DNA of 64,000 bases from Boswellia sacra (Eukaryota; Streptophyta; Magnoliopsida; Sapindales; Burseraceae). The translations under genes and the position numbers were made by a program. The notes beneath the pieces are model-generated. The model was not told where the DNA came from. It worked only from the letters and a program-made list of their open reading frames with translations, and ran no database searches. Below, one piece after another: positions 1 through 12,800 of this stretch (positions are counted from its first letter, which is position 1; every line of letters begins with the position of its first letter). Location of the stretch: the NCBI GenBank assembly GCA_013180625.2, contig SNVD02004904.1, forward strand, positions 1 to 64,000, given 5' to 3'.

Positions 1-1123
1 CAGAGGATTCGTACTAACCCGCCTCCTAACCCTCAGTATATCGGTGTAGGCAACGTTCTGGGCTGGGATCTTAACTGTCTCCCACTTTAACAACCGTGTT
101 ATCCTCGACTCGCACTCCTGGGGCACTCTTCCAAAATTAGTGCCAAAGTAAGGCACGGCCTCGTACAACCAAAGCTTAATTACATCGAACAGGTTAGTTA
201 GTGACATGGACTATAATTACGTCAAACAGAAATAAACACGGTCGCACACATGGATAGCAGTATGTACCTGAAAGGCGTACGGGCACCCCTCCAAGTTATA
301 TCGCTCCCCCTGGGCCGCCTTCGCTTGGGCTCGCCTCTTGTAATTTTCTAACCTCCCAACTAAAGCCCTCTTCATTAAGCCCAATGTCTTTTCATAGGAC
401 AACGAACCCCATAGATACGTATTAAATTCATCCAGTCTGTCCATAAAATTCAACCATGTCCGGGACACGTGTCGGCGTCTATCCCGTGGCATGAAAAAAC
501 GCTCAAGCACGTAGTACACGGCTAGCTTCACGGCATCCTCATCTGGCATACGAGACACATTCAAGTCCCTAAGTCTGGGATACAAAGTCATAAGATCCAA
601 GTCGACGCCATCGAAGTATGTATCCAACAATCGGCACGGATTCAACATCGTCAGTATTGGTGGCACCGTGGAAGCAAATCGTAATCCGGTTATCAAACCG
701 AACTCGTGCGCAGAAAAACGAATTAGTCGTCCTAGAATTAAGGAAAAAAATTACATAAGATGACAACTATAGTACAGTAAAATAACTAAAAATATCATAC
801 GTGTAAAACTAAGAATTTGTAACAACATTGTATCTGAAAACCATTTTTTTACCTTCAACAAGGAACCACATCTCCTGGTCGAACCCCACGGTGTTAACCT
901 CCTACTGAAGCACGTGGTGCGCCAACTGAGACGGAAAGGAGAGCCGACGGATGTCTAGGAGAAATCCGAAACATGTTGCACGAAACATCTCCTTCTGCCT
1001 CGCACTGAAGCTCGTCCGGATCCATTGTATACAGTCCCAACCTGCCAAGTTTGTGACCACCGCATTGTAGTGCTCCGTATCCGGTGTCTTAAGCGTGAAG
1101 GACAGTCCAAATTCACCAGCCAT
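1..1123 (-). pseudogene. DUF1985 protein of a Mutator-like element (partial, premature stop)
   Basis: Three exons can be traced on the minus strand: 1123-853, 731-268 and 210 to the window edge. All joins are GT-AG and in phase. Exon 1 starts with MAGEFGLSF and holds the stretch around FGFLLDIRRLSFPSQLAHHVL. Exon 2 continues with RFSAHEFGLITGLRFAS, the signature of the plant DUF1985 domain. Exon 3 reads SLTNLFDVIKLWLYEAVPYF. In plants DUF1985 commonly sits N-terminal to a Ulp1-like cysteine protease inside Mutator-like elements (KI-MULEs); no protease part is visible because the gene runs off the window. An in-frame TAG at 902-904 interrupts exon 1, so this copy is probably dead. The family identification is firm; the exact exon ends are my inference from splice signals. 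Confidence 0.75.
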
Positions 1124-1189
1124 TTGCTTCAATTGGCAAAAACAAGTCCATTATAGTTCAATATGGAACAAAAAGGCAAAAAAACAGCA

Positions 1190-1470
1190 AAAAACCATGC
1201 ATACTGCCTAAACGCTCGAAAAGTCTCGACAAATCTCGACAAATCTCGACAACACTCGACAACACTCGACATAACCCGACGAGACTCGAAAGGTCTCGAT
1301 AAATCTCGACTTGTCTCGACAACACTCGACAACACTCGTTTGCCGAGTGTCGAGTGTCACTACCACGAAAAACGCTTCTGTACATTTCCGACAACGACAA
1401 AGCTGAAACCAACCAGATACAATACATTTTCCGTCCACATATATAAACATAAACGGCCTAAACATCACTA
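1190..1470. repeat. CTCGAC-type short repeat array upstream of the DUF1985 gene
   Basis: About ten tightly packed copies of an 8-10 base unit (TCTCGACAA, ACTCGACAAC) fill 1213-1345. The array begins with TGCCTAAACGCTCGA at about 1207, which nearly matches TGCCAAAACGCTCGA at about 5591, the inner edge of the right-hand array of the neighbouring MULE. Orientation is the same in both. I read it as the inner part of the terminal region of the MULE that carries the DUF1985 gene. The outer limit is not clear. Confidence 0.55.
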
Positions 1471-1861
1471 AACAGCCCTAAAACCACTGAACCAGTCAAA
1501 ACAATAATGCAAAAACCACAAATTTCAATCCTACAACAGCCCTCGCGACGGCGGCTCGCGGCGCCGGCCGGTTTACCCCGACCGTTCCCATATCAAACAA
1601 TTTTGAAACTGTATGCACAAGACCAGAAAACAACATGCATGGGTCGAAAATATTGTCTAAAGCAACGTTAAAGCCGTACCTCAATGCCGATGGGTGCTGC
1701 GGTCGGCGGGAGTTCCGATGATTGTCGCTGCGCGTCTGTTTGCGTCCCAACCGTTGTCTGTGCATTTCTGTGATTTTGGAGAGTTGACACGGTGTGTAGG
1801 ACTAGACGAAATTTGTGTGAAGCGGGAAGTGACGGTCGAGAGAACTTTAACTTTAAACCCT
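1471..1861. other. Anonymous spacer with a CpG-rich patch
   Basis: No gene is recognisable. A patch at about 1541-1590 is strikingly rich in CG dinucleotides compared with the AT-rich surroundings. It may be part of a MULE terminal region or its promoter; nothing decides this. Confidence 0.4.
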
Positions 1862-2500
1862 AAAGTTCGAGCTCTTGTGTCGCGTGTCAGTCTTCGAGGG
1901 TCGAGGGTCTAGACAAATTGTCGGATTCCGGGTCGAAGTCGAGGGTTTGTCGGATTCCGGATCCAGAGTCGAGGTTTGTGTGACGTGTTGGTCGAGCTTC
2001 GAGTTTTCGTGTGACGTGTTGGTCGAGCTTCAAGTGTTCGTGTGACGTGTTGGTCGAGCTTTGAGTGTTCGTGTGACGTCTTGACCGATCTTCGAGTGTT
2101 CATCTGACGTGTGGATGGAGCTTTGAGTGTTCGTGTGACGTGTTGGTCGCGCTTCGAGTGTTCGAGTTACGTGTTGATCGAGCTTCGCGTGTTCATGTTC
2201 AATATGATCGAGCTTCGAGGGTTCGTGTGACGTGTTGATCGAGCTTCGAGGGTTCGTCTGTCGTGTTGATCGAGCTTCGGGGGTTCGTGTTACGTGTTGA
2301 TCGAGCTTCGCTCATTTAAGTCATTTAAGTCGTATTTCGCGTGTCGTGTTGATCGAGCGTCGAGTTTTACCGTCAAGTGTCGTCTAGCGTTTCGGCTGAA
2401 CACTCGTTTTCATTTTTTGTCCCTTTAATATATGTCGAGCGTCGAGTTTCGTCCGTCGAGTGGCGTCGAGCGTTTGGACAGAACACTCATTTCTTCGAGA
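1862..2500. repeat. Left terminal array of a MULE with a 31-bp minisatellite
   Basis: The stretch is built from TCGAGTGT/TCGAGCTTCGA motifs. From 1984 to about 2310 there are ten head-to-tail copies of a 31-base unit beginning CGTGTTGGTCGAGCTTCGAG, with unit starts 31 bases apart at 1984 and 2015. The inner edge has two diverged copies of a block with GTCGAGCGTTTGG.CAGAACACTC, at about 2388-2428 and 2462-2499. The reverse complement of that block is at 5573-5612, so this array and the one at 5575-6060 are inverted relative to each other, as the ends of a TIR element would be. Confidence 0.65.
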
Positions 2501-2707
2501 TTTTGAATCAGATTCGAAATCATTTTTCGGTTGAACGTCAGGTAAGATTATTTAGTTTAACAACAACGCACATGGAGATGTGTTTAATACAATAATATTG
2601 CTTTACAGTGACAAAATCCAACACCCAAAATATATTAATTTCAAAAGCTTAGGATTTGTTATAAAAAAAAAAGAGACAATGTTGCAAACATCAACATTTG
2701 GTATACA
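2501..2707. other. AT-rich 3' flank of the MULE transposase
   Basis: AT-rich sequence between the left array and the transposase stop. It probably holds the 3' end of the transposase transcript; no feature is identifiable. Confidence 0.35.
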
Positions 2708-5495
2708 TCATCCCCTGTCATGCAGCGGAACTGGGTTTCGGCAAGTTTGACGATTGTGTCCGGAACTTCCACAACGCCTGCAAGATCGAGAGGAGCTAGA
2801 CTCACCGACAGAAGGGATTCGATTCCTCCGAGGACGACCGGCTGGTCTCCTCATGACTGGCGGGAGAACCACTCTACTGCGAACTTCCTCAGGAACCACC
2901 CAATCCTCACTAACTCCAACAGGAACTACTGGGAGAGAATATGCATGTAGTAATGTTTCAGTGGTATACCAATGGGCACAGTAATCATGGTATGTAAGTA
3001 GATTCATACGTTTGCATACCGCTAATACATGTGCACATGGAAGCTGGTCAAGATCAAACACCCGGCACGTGCATGTACGCGCGTGCATGTCAACTATGCA
3101 AACACGGTCGTTACCTCTAACCTCATACATAGTAAGAGATATACCACTAACCCTCATATGATCTCTTTCTTTTAAACGCTCCTCCATCAACTTGTTTGCC
3201 CAGGGTGAGAGATGTGATTCTGAGTTAGCAAATAGCTGTCGATGCTCATAGAACCATTTCTGCAAGTTGGCCCGAAAATAATCAGCTAACACGTCACCGG
3301 GAGGAATCGATGGTGTCGTAAACAGCTGTTCATCGACTCAGCTATATTTGTTGTCATTATGTTATACCGCCGACCATGAAACTGTGAACGTGCCCATTTC
3401 TGACTCCGATCTCTCGAAGATAAGTTGCTGCTGCTGGCATATGCGATTCAATTTGTCGCATATGATAGTTAAAATCAGCACAATGATATGTCCTTGCAGC
3501 GCGGTAGTACAATTCCAACAAAGTCTTATCCTTGAACGTTGCCTTCAAATTACCCTTGAGATGATGAGTGCACAATCCATGCAGTGCATGAGGAAAAACT
3601 GCTACAACAGCGCGTTCAATACTACAATGACGGTCAGAAATGAAGACAAGATCTCGAACATTTTGTACAACATGATCACGCAACTGTCTCATGAACCAGT
3701 TCCATGAGTCATCATTTTCAGAATGCCCTATTCCAAATGCCAAGGGGTATATTTGGTTATTACCATCCATAGAAGAAGCCAAAAACATTGTACCCCTATA
3801 TTTCCCTTTTAAAAAAGAACCATCAACTGCAATAACTGGCCTAATTGACGATGCAAATCCAGCAATCGAGGCCCCTGTACTCATGAAAAAGTATCTGAAA
3901 TGGTTCTCCTCATCAGTTTCTAATGACGTTTTGGTCCCCAGGTTTGCTTTCTCAATCATGCACATATACTGAGGGAGTAGTGTGAATGATTCATCATGAG
4001 ATCCGTGAAGTTCTTGCAAAGCTACCTCCTTTTCCCTCCATGCCTTGTTGTATGTGATATTAACACCCAATGACTCCTGAACATCGGACATAATATCCTT
4101 TGGACGATATATTCTCGATGCCTCAACGAATTTGCTCTTAATATGTTTGCCAATGACATGTGCAGTTGCCTGTTTGTGAACTGTGTGAAGTCCGGCTCCG
4201 GAGCACGTGTGGTGGTTCTTATACGTTTTCACTTGGAAGAAATGTGAATCGGCCACCTTTATGGCACATAAACGCCATTTACAAGATTCAGCACGACATA
4301 CAACCTCAAACCTTGTGGCGTTGGAGTTCCTCACCTTGAATTGAAAGTTTCGTCTTAATGCCAACATCGCTAACTTCTCTCGAAGCTCTGTTTTGCTATT
4401 AAACATCTGTCCAACCCCAACCTCAATCTTGTCAACTACAAACGATGAGGCATCATCGCCTACTGTGGAGGGTGGATGCACGATAGGCGGCATCCACCTG
4501 AATGTGTTAGCTTGAGAGCTGTCATTATTCGACATCGGATCTTCTTGATGTCCATATACTAGACGAGTAGGCGTAGAGTGAATTGGAGGAGGCACGGTAG
4601 GTGTGGAGTGAATTGGAGAAGGCACGGTAAACGGCTCATCCTGGTTCACATCATTCAAGATCTCCCGTTCTCCCTCATTATCGAAATGTGGACCGGCTAC
4701 ATTGTGCCCATCAACAACAAAATCATCCAATCCCTCAACATCATTCTCAATATGAACCGTGTAATCATTATTGTCATCGTCAACATGCACACTAACATCA
4801 TCACCACCATCATCAGTATCTTCGCAATATTCATTGCCACCATCGTCATCATTAACATCATCAATATTACCTAGACTCTCAAACTCTCTAATGCTGTCAA
4901 GATGACGTACCAATCTCGATGGCATCGATGGAGGCACTCCTTCTTCATTTTCAAATAACACCCCTACCCCAAATGACTCATGCCCTGCATGCCCTGAACA
5001 CTGCTCAAACTCAACGCCAACATCGTCATTCAATTCTGGTTGTCCACAAACAGGAGTAGACTCACTTAATTGGTTGCTCCCACTTGCTGAACGAAACAAA
5101 GAGGGATGAGAAGATCCTTCTCGCCTACGTATTGCATTGGATCCTGACCCTGACCTCTGTCTTTGCTTCTCCCTATCTTCAACTTTGACAACTAATGGTG
5201 TATATGATTGTTGGTCCTCCAAACAATGTTGTATGAAAAAATAAACATCGTTATCAGTCTCAATACGAATCGTCATTGGAAGAACACCCTTACAAGGAAA
5301 TTGAACCTCTAAACTCATTCTTTTCTTACGAAGATCCCAACCCATTTTAGTACTAATACAGTCAACCAACTCGTTATAAGTAGCACATCTACGAATTATC
5401 AATAGCTTCTCCGTCCCACCGGTATACAAATAACTACCATTCTCTTGCACAGTCCAAGAACCATTGTATACAATGAGTATGCGTAAAGTTTCCAT
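2708..5495 (-). pseudogene. MuDR-type transposase, two frameshifts
   Basis: The reading frame starts at the ATG at 5495-5493 (METLRILIVYNG). In order it shows a PB1-like N-terminal region (about residues 1-105), an acidic Asp/Asn-rich stretch (about 200-280), the MuDR DNA-binding domain (about 355-440, ending YKNHHTCSG) and the MULE transposase core with VDGSFLKGKYRG and SDRHCSIERA. The first frame stops at 3357, just after the core. The expected continuation (around RRYNIMTTNIAESMNS) is in another frame, and a second shift near 3295-3310 returns to the frame that ends at 2708. That last part holds the SWIM finger (CTCRVF.....CAHVLAVC) and a CCHC knuckle (CRRCGSSGHNRQTC). All domains of an autonomous MULE are present but split over three frames, so this copy is inactive. 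Confidence 0.88.
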
Positions 5496-5574
5496 TTCCT
5501 GTATGATTGAGACATATCATATCATCATATAAGATTCGTGGACAAAAAATAATTACGAAATAGCTTGCAAAAGT

Positions 5575-6060
5575 GGAAAAAACGAGCGTTCTGCCAAAAC
5601 GCTCGACGACGCTTGACAAACACACTCGACACTCGACATATGTCACACGACACTTGAACTCGACTAAATTTTACATCCGACACTCGTCAACTTGTACACT
5701 CGACATGATTACTCGAAAGCTCGACAAAATAAACTCGATGACTCTCGAAACACTCGACTTGCATGGTTCGAGACATATACAGGTCGGTTTCCCCGCGTCC
5801 GACACTCGACTCTCGACACGCGACACACGAACTTCTGCCGACATCGTCAATCCAAAAGACCCTTGACGACACTCGAACCTGCAACACTCGAACCTATAAT
5901 CGACGCAATATCTAGACACTCGACACCAACATCCGAATTGTCGAGATTCTATCCGACAGAACTTCTCGACACTCGACGACACTCGACTACACTCGACGAC
6001 ACTCGAAAACAGTCGTCTTCTTCGACCTTCGACTGCGAAAACCCATTTTTGTACACCGAC
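5575..6060. repeat. Right terminal CACTCGAC array of the MULE
   Basis: Dozens of ACTCGAC, CACTCGAC and CGACACTCGA motifs in one orientation with irregular spacing. It begins with an inner block (AAAACGAGCGTTCTGCCAAA...CTCGACGACG) that is the reverse complement of the inner blocks at 2388-2499. It lies directly upstream of the transposase start codon, so it also serves as the promoter region. Clustered short motifs at MULE ends may be transposase binding sites; that role is inference. Confidence 0.65.
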
Positions 6061-6833
6061 AGCCAATTTCCAGCATTTTTTCACACAGACGGCACTATCT
6101 CTACCCATAGTTCACATACATAACCCATTTTTAAGCTATATAATGCGGTTGTTAGTTACCAAAGCGATCAATAATGAAAACACTACACATACATTAAATT
6201 TTCATGTCATTTACAGAGAGATTAAGGAAAGTTGTTCTTACGCGTTTTGTTTACTGCTTCAGATGTTGAGATTGTTTCGGGACAGTGAAGTGAAGTGATT
6301 CGAGCTGTTACTGGTTTTCGTTGTTCTTTGTTTTAGTTTACTTTCTTCAAATTCGTCCAAGGATATAAAATAACATGCGTTTGGGAATTTATTATAAGAC
6401 AGATGTATTTTTATCTTTTAGACACAAAAGTGTCTATGAGATGAAAATAATTCAGAACATGTCCATTTTTCAAACAAACCCTCTAAATTTGTCTATTTTC
6501 TCAATTTTTTCAAAATTTTGTTAGTACAACTATACGAAATACTATTTATATTAGATTAAATATGATATACATAATATTATAGTCTCAAAATTTTTAGATC
6601 CTTCTGACATGATACGGTGGGTGTCTAGTAACAACAAAGATAGAGCAAAAAACTGCCACTGTAACTGTATGATGCCGTTGGATTCTCAAAGCTTCTTATT
6701 TTCTCCAATATTTATTCACTGTCATAAACCAACAGCACTATCTCTTTTGTTCTCCTCTACTTCTCACTTCTGTCACGAACTCGGAAACCACCAAAACCAG
6801 CCAAAAACAAGAAGCATAACAATAATAATAAGC
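6061..6833. other. Upstream region and 5' leader of the HIL1-like gene
   Basis: AT-rich intergenic DNA followed by a C/T-rich leader (about 6700-6830, with TCTCTTTTGTTCTCCTCTAC and AATAATAATA just before the ATG). GCTATATAATGCGG at about 6134 is TATA-like but far upstream. The reading frame is open back to an ATG at 6609, but that part looks like untranslated leader, not transit peptide. Confidence 0.4.
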
Positions 6834-9800
6834 ATGTCTTCTTTCCAGCTTCACAAACTACAATTTCACTACTCACACGCTTCGAAATCTTCTTCTTGTT
6901 TGTCCAAACCCCACCAGCTTCACTGTTTCAGCTTTTCTCGGGGACCCTTTTACGGGAAACTTAGGCTGGCTTTTGCTTTACCAGAAAGTTGTAGAAGCCG
7001 AGGATATAAGGTGCACTCGTTTCACTGCTCTTGTAAAACGAAGGATGCTGAGATTGAGAAGGTTGAGACTGAGGAACATGATAAAAGGCCACCCTTTGAT
7101 ATCAATCTCGCTGTCATTCTTGCTGGGTTCGCCTTCGAAGCATACACGAGCCCCCCTGTACTTCATACTTCTTTCATTTTTGGTTATTCGGTTGCTTTTG
7201 AGGTTTCTTCTTGTAAAAACCGAAAAGGGCATGAATTGATGTTTGTGAATTTATTTATTTGTTTGTTTGTTTTCTGTGACCAGGAAAAGATGGGGAGGCA
7301 GGAGGTTGATGCTGCTGGTTGTAAAACAGTGTTTCTCTCCGAGTATGTGAAGTTTTTAGCTCTCACACTCTTGTAAATTGGTTTTTGTGTCTGATTTGTG
7401 CTGTCAAGGCATCAAGATTTTCCATTTGTATCTAAATTGTCTTTGGATTGTGGAAGACTATTGTCTTCGCGTAAATTATATGTGTTCAAGTTTATTTGAA
7501 ATCCAACAATTTGGTTAATAATGTGCAGGTCGTTTGTGCGTGAAATATATGATGGTCAATTGGTTGTAAAGTTGAAGAAGGGTATTAATTTGCCTGCTAT
7601 GGATCCATGGGTTGGTTGTTTTATTTTGTTTATTTATTTTTAATTGTGAATTTCGCTGATGCTTTGGGTTGCTTTGAGCAAAGCTGGTTATTATTTAGGT
7701 GTTGGTTTGGTAGAAATATCAATGTTTTCCTCGTGAATTCGAATTCGTTTGCAGAAGCTGAAAGTCGCTAATTCTGTTTCCTTTTTTAATTTTGAGAAAA
7801 AAATTGTAACATAAATCATACAATTTCCATCATGCTTTCAGGGAACAAGTGACCCATATGTGGTCATGGAATTGGATGGTCAGGTAGTCAAGAGCAAGAT
7901 TAAATGGGGGTAAGTTATTGTCATTGTTCCTTCAATCTTAACTCGTTTTGCCGAAGTCTATGTTTTATTCTGTTAGGATACTCTTTTCAGGTTGTGGAAT
8001 TAACTTCTGGATAGGAAATTTGCCTTAATTGTTGAATATTATAATTGAGCCAGATACCAGCACTTGCAGCCTTTCCATTGCTATTATGGGACCAATGTTA
8101 CATAACTTTAGAGCTGGGAGATTTCCCATCTATATATATAAGTTTTCGTATTCTTAAAACAGCATGACAAGGAAATTTTAGCTTGTTCCTGAAAACTCAT
8201 GGAAGTATTCCGTGATGACAGGTCAAAGGAGCCAACATGGAATGAGGAGCTAACTTTTAACATTAAGCTCCCTGCAACAAATAATCTTCAGGCAATTTGG
8301 TTTCATCCTGGATCTCTAGTTATTTTTGGTCACATAGGAAACTCTTATTTGCCCTTTCTCAGTTCCACTTTTCATTTAAATTGATCTTTTTAGCTTTTCA
8401 CATTCTAAGTAATGGGAGAAATATAGAATTGAATTATAAAAAATTTCTTGAGATGATTATTCATGTCTTAATTTAACATAAAACCCAAAAACTGGGTTAA
8501 TAGATAAGGGCCCAAACAAATTTAAAGTACTTGAATACTAAAGTGGCCTACTATACTTGTCAACCAAGATGTAGCCGATTTCTTTTACCCAGAAAAAAAG
8601 TTTATACTCACCACTGAAATTAATATAACGAGATTAAGCAAAAGCCAGCTCCCAGATGGAATAAAATTATGATTTAATTTTCAACCATTGTACTATGACC
8701 CATGCTCTTCATCCATCATGTTGCACATAGCCTCACATTTGTCCATTGGGATCGCTAATCATTCTATTTGTGTTTGGACTGGTCAATGTAAAGCATCCTT
8801 GCTTGGGACAATGTTGGTTAATAGTTCAGGAATGGCATATCTCCTGTCCATTGTATGATTGATGTCAATATAATCGTCACCACTATCAACACTTTCCTCC
8901 ACTACTAGTATGAATGTTGACAATTTAGGTGTTTTATGACTATAGGTACCATATAAATTCGTCAAGTGTTTACACATTGGAGTCGTTTATACTTGTGTGA
9001 TACAAATCCTTGATTTAGAAGTTACAATGCTAGTGTAGGATTTATTCTTGATCAAACTATTGATTTATCTTCAAAATGGTTATTTTCGAAACATTGTGTT
9101 TGAATTTCTGACATACAGCGTGAAACTTTAGGTTGCAGCTTGGGATGCAAACCTTGTGGCTCCACATAAACGCATGGGTAATGCTGTCATAAATCTGGAA
9201 GACCTCTGTGATGGTGGGAATTCAATGAACCACTTCCAGATATAGAGCAGATTAAGCATGTTTTTATTGTCCACCAGATTTTTCTTTAAAGTGATCAAAC
9301 AGTAATTGTGTTATGATAGGCAACTTGCATGAGATGGTGGTGGAATTGGAAGGAATGGGAGGTGGTGGAAAATTACAACTAGAGGTATTTTTTTTTCCTG
9401 GTGAAAGAACACAATTTGATGTTTGTTCAGAAAGAATCCTCCATTACCTTTCTTTATCATTAGGAAAATGGATTTTTTTCGATTTTAAGTTTTTTAAGGA
9501 AATATTAAACAGAAAGGTTCTATATAAAGCTGCTAGTCCACATAGATGGCACAAAAGTACTTTGGACAACTATTTCGTACCTCCGAAAATTAGTATCAAA
9601 ATGCATGATCTTCCAGAGGCTACTCCTTTTTATCAGAAACATCAATTTATGGCGGGGATACCAACCTCCCTTTTGATGGATGAAGATTCTAGATGTACGT
9701 AAGGGCTCTTGCTGTGCTAATATTATTTGCTACAGATTTTGCTCTAAGATTATGGCAGGTTTCTGTTTAATATTACAATCCGTCGGACTCTTGTTTGCTT

Positions 9801-12800
9801 GAACTGGTCATAAGTTGAGTTCTTGAAATGTGTGTGAGCTTTTTTAGCTACTTCAGCTGAAACTTATGATTAACTGTTGAAACTCAAAGTTTCGGGTCTT
9901 GAGAAGTTAGATATAGATAGAGGTGAGGATATCTTTTTATTAGCTTGGAAAAGTTTTGTCACCTGAGGCAATATATGTTAATTTCCTTTCTATACTATCT
10001 TGCATTGCTTACCATAATTATTAGACTGAATCATAGAGTGCAGAAGCTTAGCTGTTTATCTCACTTCTTTCTTGCATTTTTATTCTCTGATATGTCTTCC
10101 TCTTCAACTTCTGAGTCAAGCTAGCCTTGTCTCTGAGGAAATTTCGACTTTGATGTTCCATTTATTTTTATTCTTGAAGGAATTAGAGAACTTAATAGGT
10201 AAAAATGACAAAGGGAAGTTTTCTCTACTATTTTTTTCTTCATGCACAGTCATGGATTCTTAGTTTTCTAATTCCACTTTTCATGTTGCCTTTAAATATT
10301 TCAGCTTTATTTTCTGTGCTTTACTAATAGACTTGTTTATCTGTATAAATCCAGTAGAATATTTATTTCCCAACCATTTTTGGTTTTGTTTCCTACCATT
10401 TTCAGGTCAAGTATAAAAGTTTTGATGAAATTGAAGAAGAAAAGAAGTGGTGGGACCTCCCAATTGTTTCAGCTTTTCTTAAGAAAAATGGCTTTGAGTC
10501 TGCACTGAATAAATTCGCAGGCTCCGAGACTGTGCCAGCTCGCCAGTTTGTAGAATTTGCTTTTGGGCAACTGAAGTCATTCAATGATTCCTATCTTCTG
10601 AAGAATCCATCTTCAACCAGTAATAAAACAGAAGATTCAGGAAAATCTGAGAATGCTGCTGTGATGGATATGCCTTCTCAGGTGGGCAATATTTCAGAAG
10701 CCTCTTTGAATGACACAAGCTGCAGTGAACAGCGCAATATAGAGGAGATTTACACTGATAATGGTGTGACAGAAGTTAGTGATTCTAAGCTATCTGATAA
10801 ACATTTTTGGAAGAACTTTGCTGATATTATCAATCAAAATGTTGTTAAGAAACTAGGTGTCCCTGTACAAGAAAAATTAAAGTGGGATGCATTTGACTTG
10901 TTGAACAGAGTTGGCTTACAGTCACGGAAGATTGCAGAAGCAGGTTATATTGAATCAGGACTAGCAACTCCAGAGGTTCAGGATGTTGATAATGATAAAG
11001 CAAGTAGCTCACCTAGCATTAACATAATTCAGTCTTCACTTCCAGACATAAAGAACGCAACAAAAGAACTATTAAAGCAAACTGATTCTGTTTTAGGAGC
11101 TTTAATGGTTTTGACTGCTGCAGTTTCTCAATTAAACAAGGAAGAAGATGCTACACAGCAAACTTCTATTGTAGGAAAATCTGAAACCAAAAGGGAATCT
11201 CCTAAAAAAGTTGAAGATGATGTGAGCTCAATGGATGTTTCAGTAGTAAATGAAAAAGAAGCTGATGAGATGAAAGCACTTTTTTCAAGTGCAGAAAGTG
11301 CCATGGAAGCTTGGGCAATGCTTTCCAGTTCTCTGGGGCATCCAAGTTTTATCAAATCTGAATTTGAGAAACTTTGCTTTTTGGATAATCAGTCTACAGA
11401 TACTCAGGTGAGATTTTTCTCACTGGTAATGCTGTCACCTAGAATTCAAAATAAAAGTGAACATGCTTATCTTGAGCAATCTATATTGCAAAATGCTCTG
11501 GCAACTTATATGATGAAGCTGCAGGTGGCAATTTGGCGTGATTCTGAGAGGAAAAGACTAGTTGTCGCTTTCAGGGGGACAGAACAAGTAGGTCATATTT
11601 CTTGTTTGCCTAAGTGGAGTAGTTAGATAGCTCTCATTTCAAATTATACATTGCTTCAGGTGAAATGGAAGGACTTGCGAACTGATTTAATGCTAGTTCC
11701 TACTGGGTAATGTTTATCTACCATTTGACTTGTTCAATGCATTCTGGTTTTTATTTTTTATTCTTTTAACGTTCACATGATTAATTTATTACTTGGCTGT
11801 GCACTATGAAAATGGTCTTTTTAATTTCCTGGACAAGGATTACCATAAGGTATTGGTGCCTGGCTTGTTAGGTCATCTTTTTGTACTATATGCCCCTAAT
11901 CTGTATAAGTTGATCTTTGACATTATGAAGTAAATCCATACAATGTTACATTTTATTATTGCCTTGTAATGTTAATTTATATTTCAATTCTATAGGCTAA
12001 ACCCTGAACGAATTGGTGGAGACTTCAAGCAAGAAGTTCAAGTATGTGTATAACTAATAGATTTTTTTTTTGTTTTTGTTTCAAAATATTTATAAGGTGC
12101 ACAGATTTTCAATATCAACTTCGCTTCTATGATTTAATGAGTGGTGTTATAACCTTTGCAGGTTCATAGTGGTTTTTTGAAAGCATATGATTCAGTCAGG
12201 ATAAGAATCCTCTCGCTTGTTAAACTAGCAATAGGTTTTACGTAAGTTGTGCTTTTGCTTAAATATAATTATCTTACTTTCAAGCATGATACTAATGAGG
12301 TTATGTTCAATGAGATATAAAATGGAGGAGTTAAGAGAACTTCTACTGTTGCATAAAATGTAAGAGATATTTCATCAGCAGCTGTGAGACTGAGAGATAT
12401 TGACATGTTCTCTTTAATAGCTGTGGAGTTTTTTTATTAGTATAGAGATGGTATAATGCTGAATTTGTCGCTCAAATCTGTAATAAGGTTCATGACTATA
12501 ACCATATATAATCTAGTATGTGAATGTTTCAAAAGGAAGTTCGCAATATTTGGAGGGCAATGGCATTAAATCTTTCATTACCACGGGCTGTCAATCATTT
12601 CCTTTTCCTATATACTATCTAATGTAAGGACATTGTTAGCAAATAAATGAACAGAGGAACTGCGAATGCCCTGCCTGTAGACTGTCTTATCTTTGTTGAC
12701 CTGAACGCCTTGGTGTTGACAAATTCTGTTTAGTCATAAAATGTTTAATGTAAGTTATTAGTAAAAGTAGATATAACAAGGTAATGTTGAGATAACTGTC

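Larger units (their letters stand above)
1862..6060 (-). mobile_element. Mutator-like element (MuDR-type), approximate limits
   Basis: A single transposase pseudogene on the minus strand (5495-2708) lies between two inverted terminal repeat-rich regions that share the GTCGAGCGTTTTGG-like block at their inner edges. The outer TIR ends and the expected target duplication of about 9 bp could not be fixed by eye because the ends are made of degenerate short repeats, so both limits are approximate. The DUF1985 gene to the left, also on the minus strand, has its own array and may be a second, related element or part of a larger composite. Confidence 0.6.

Noticed and set aside
1163..1471. Plus-strand open frame over the CTCGAC array
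   Set aside because: Low-complexity translation of the repeat, no homology; several phases are open for the same reason.
1909..2103. Open minus-strand frame over the 31-bp minisatellite
   Set aside because: It is open only because the 31-bp unit lacks stops in that phase; no known domain.
5671..6123. Long open frames on both strands in the right MULE array
   Set aside because: Again a product of the CACTCGAC repeats; overlapping frames on both strands cannot all be genes.
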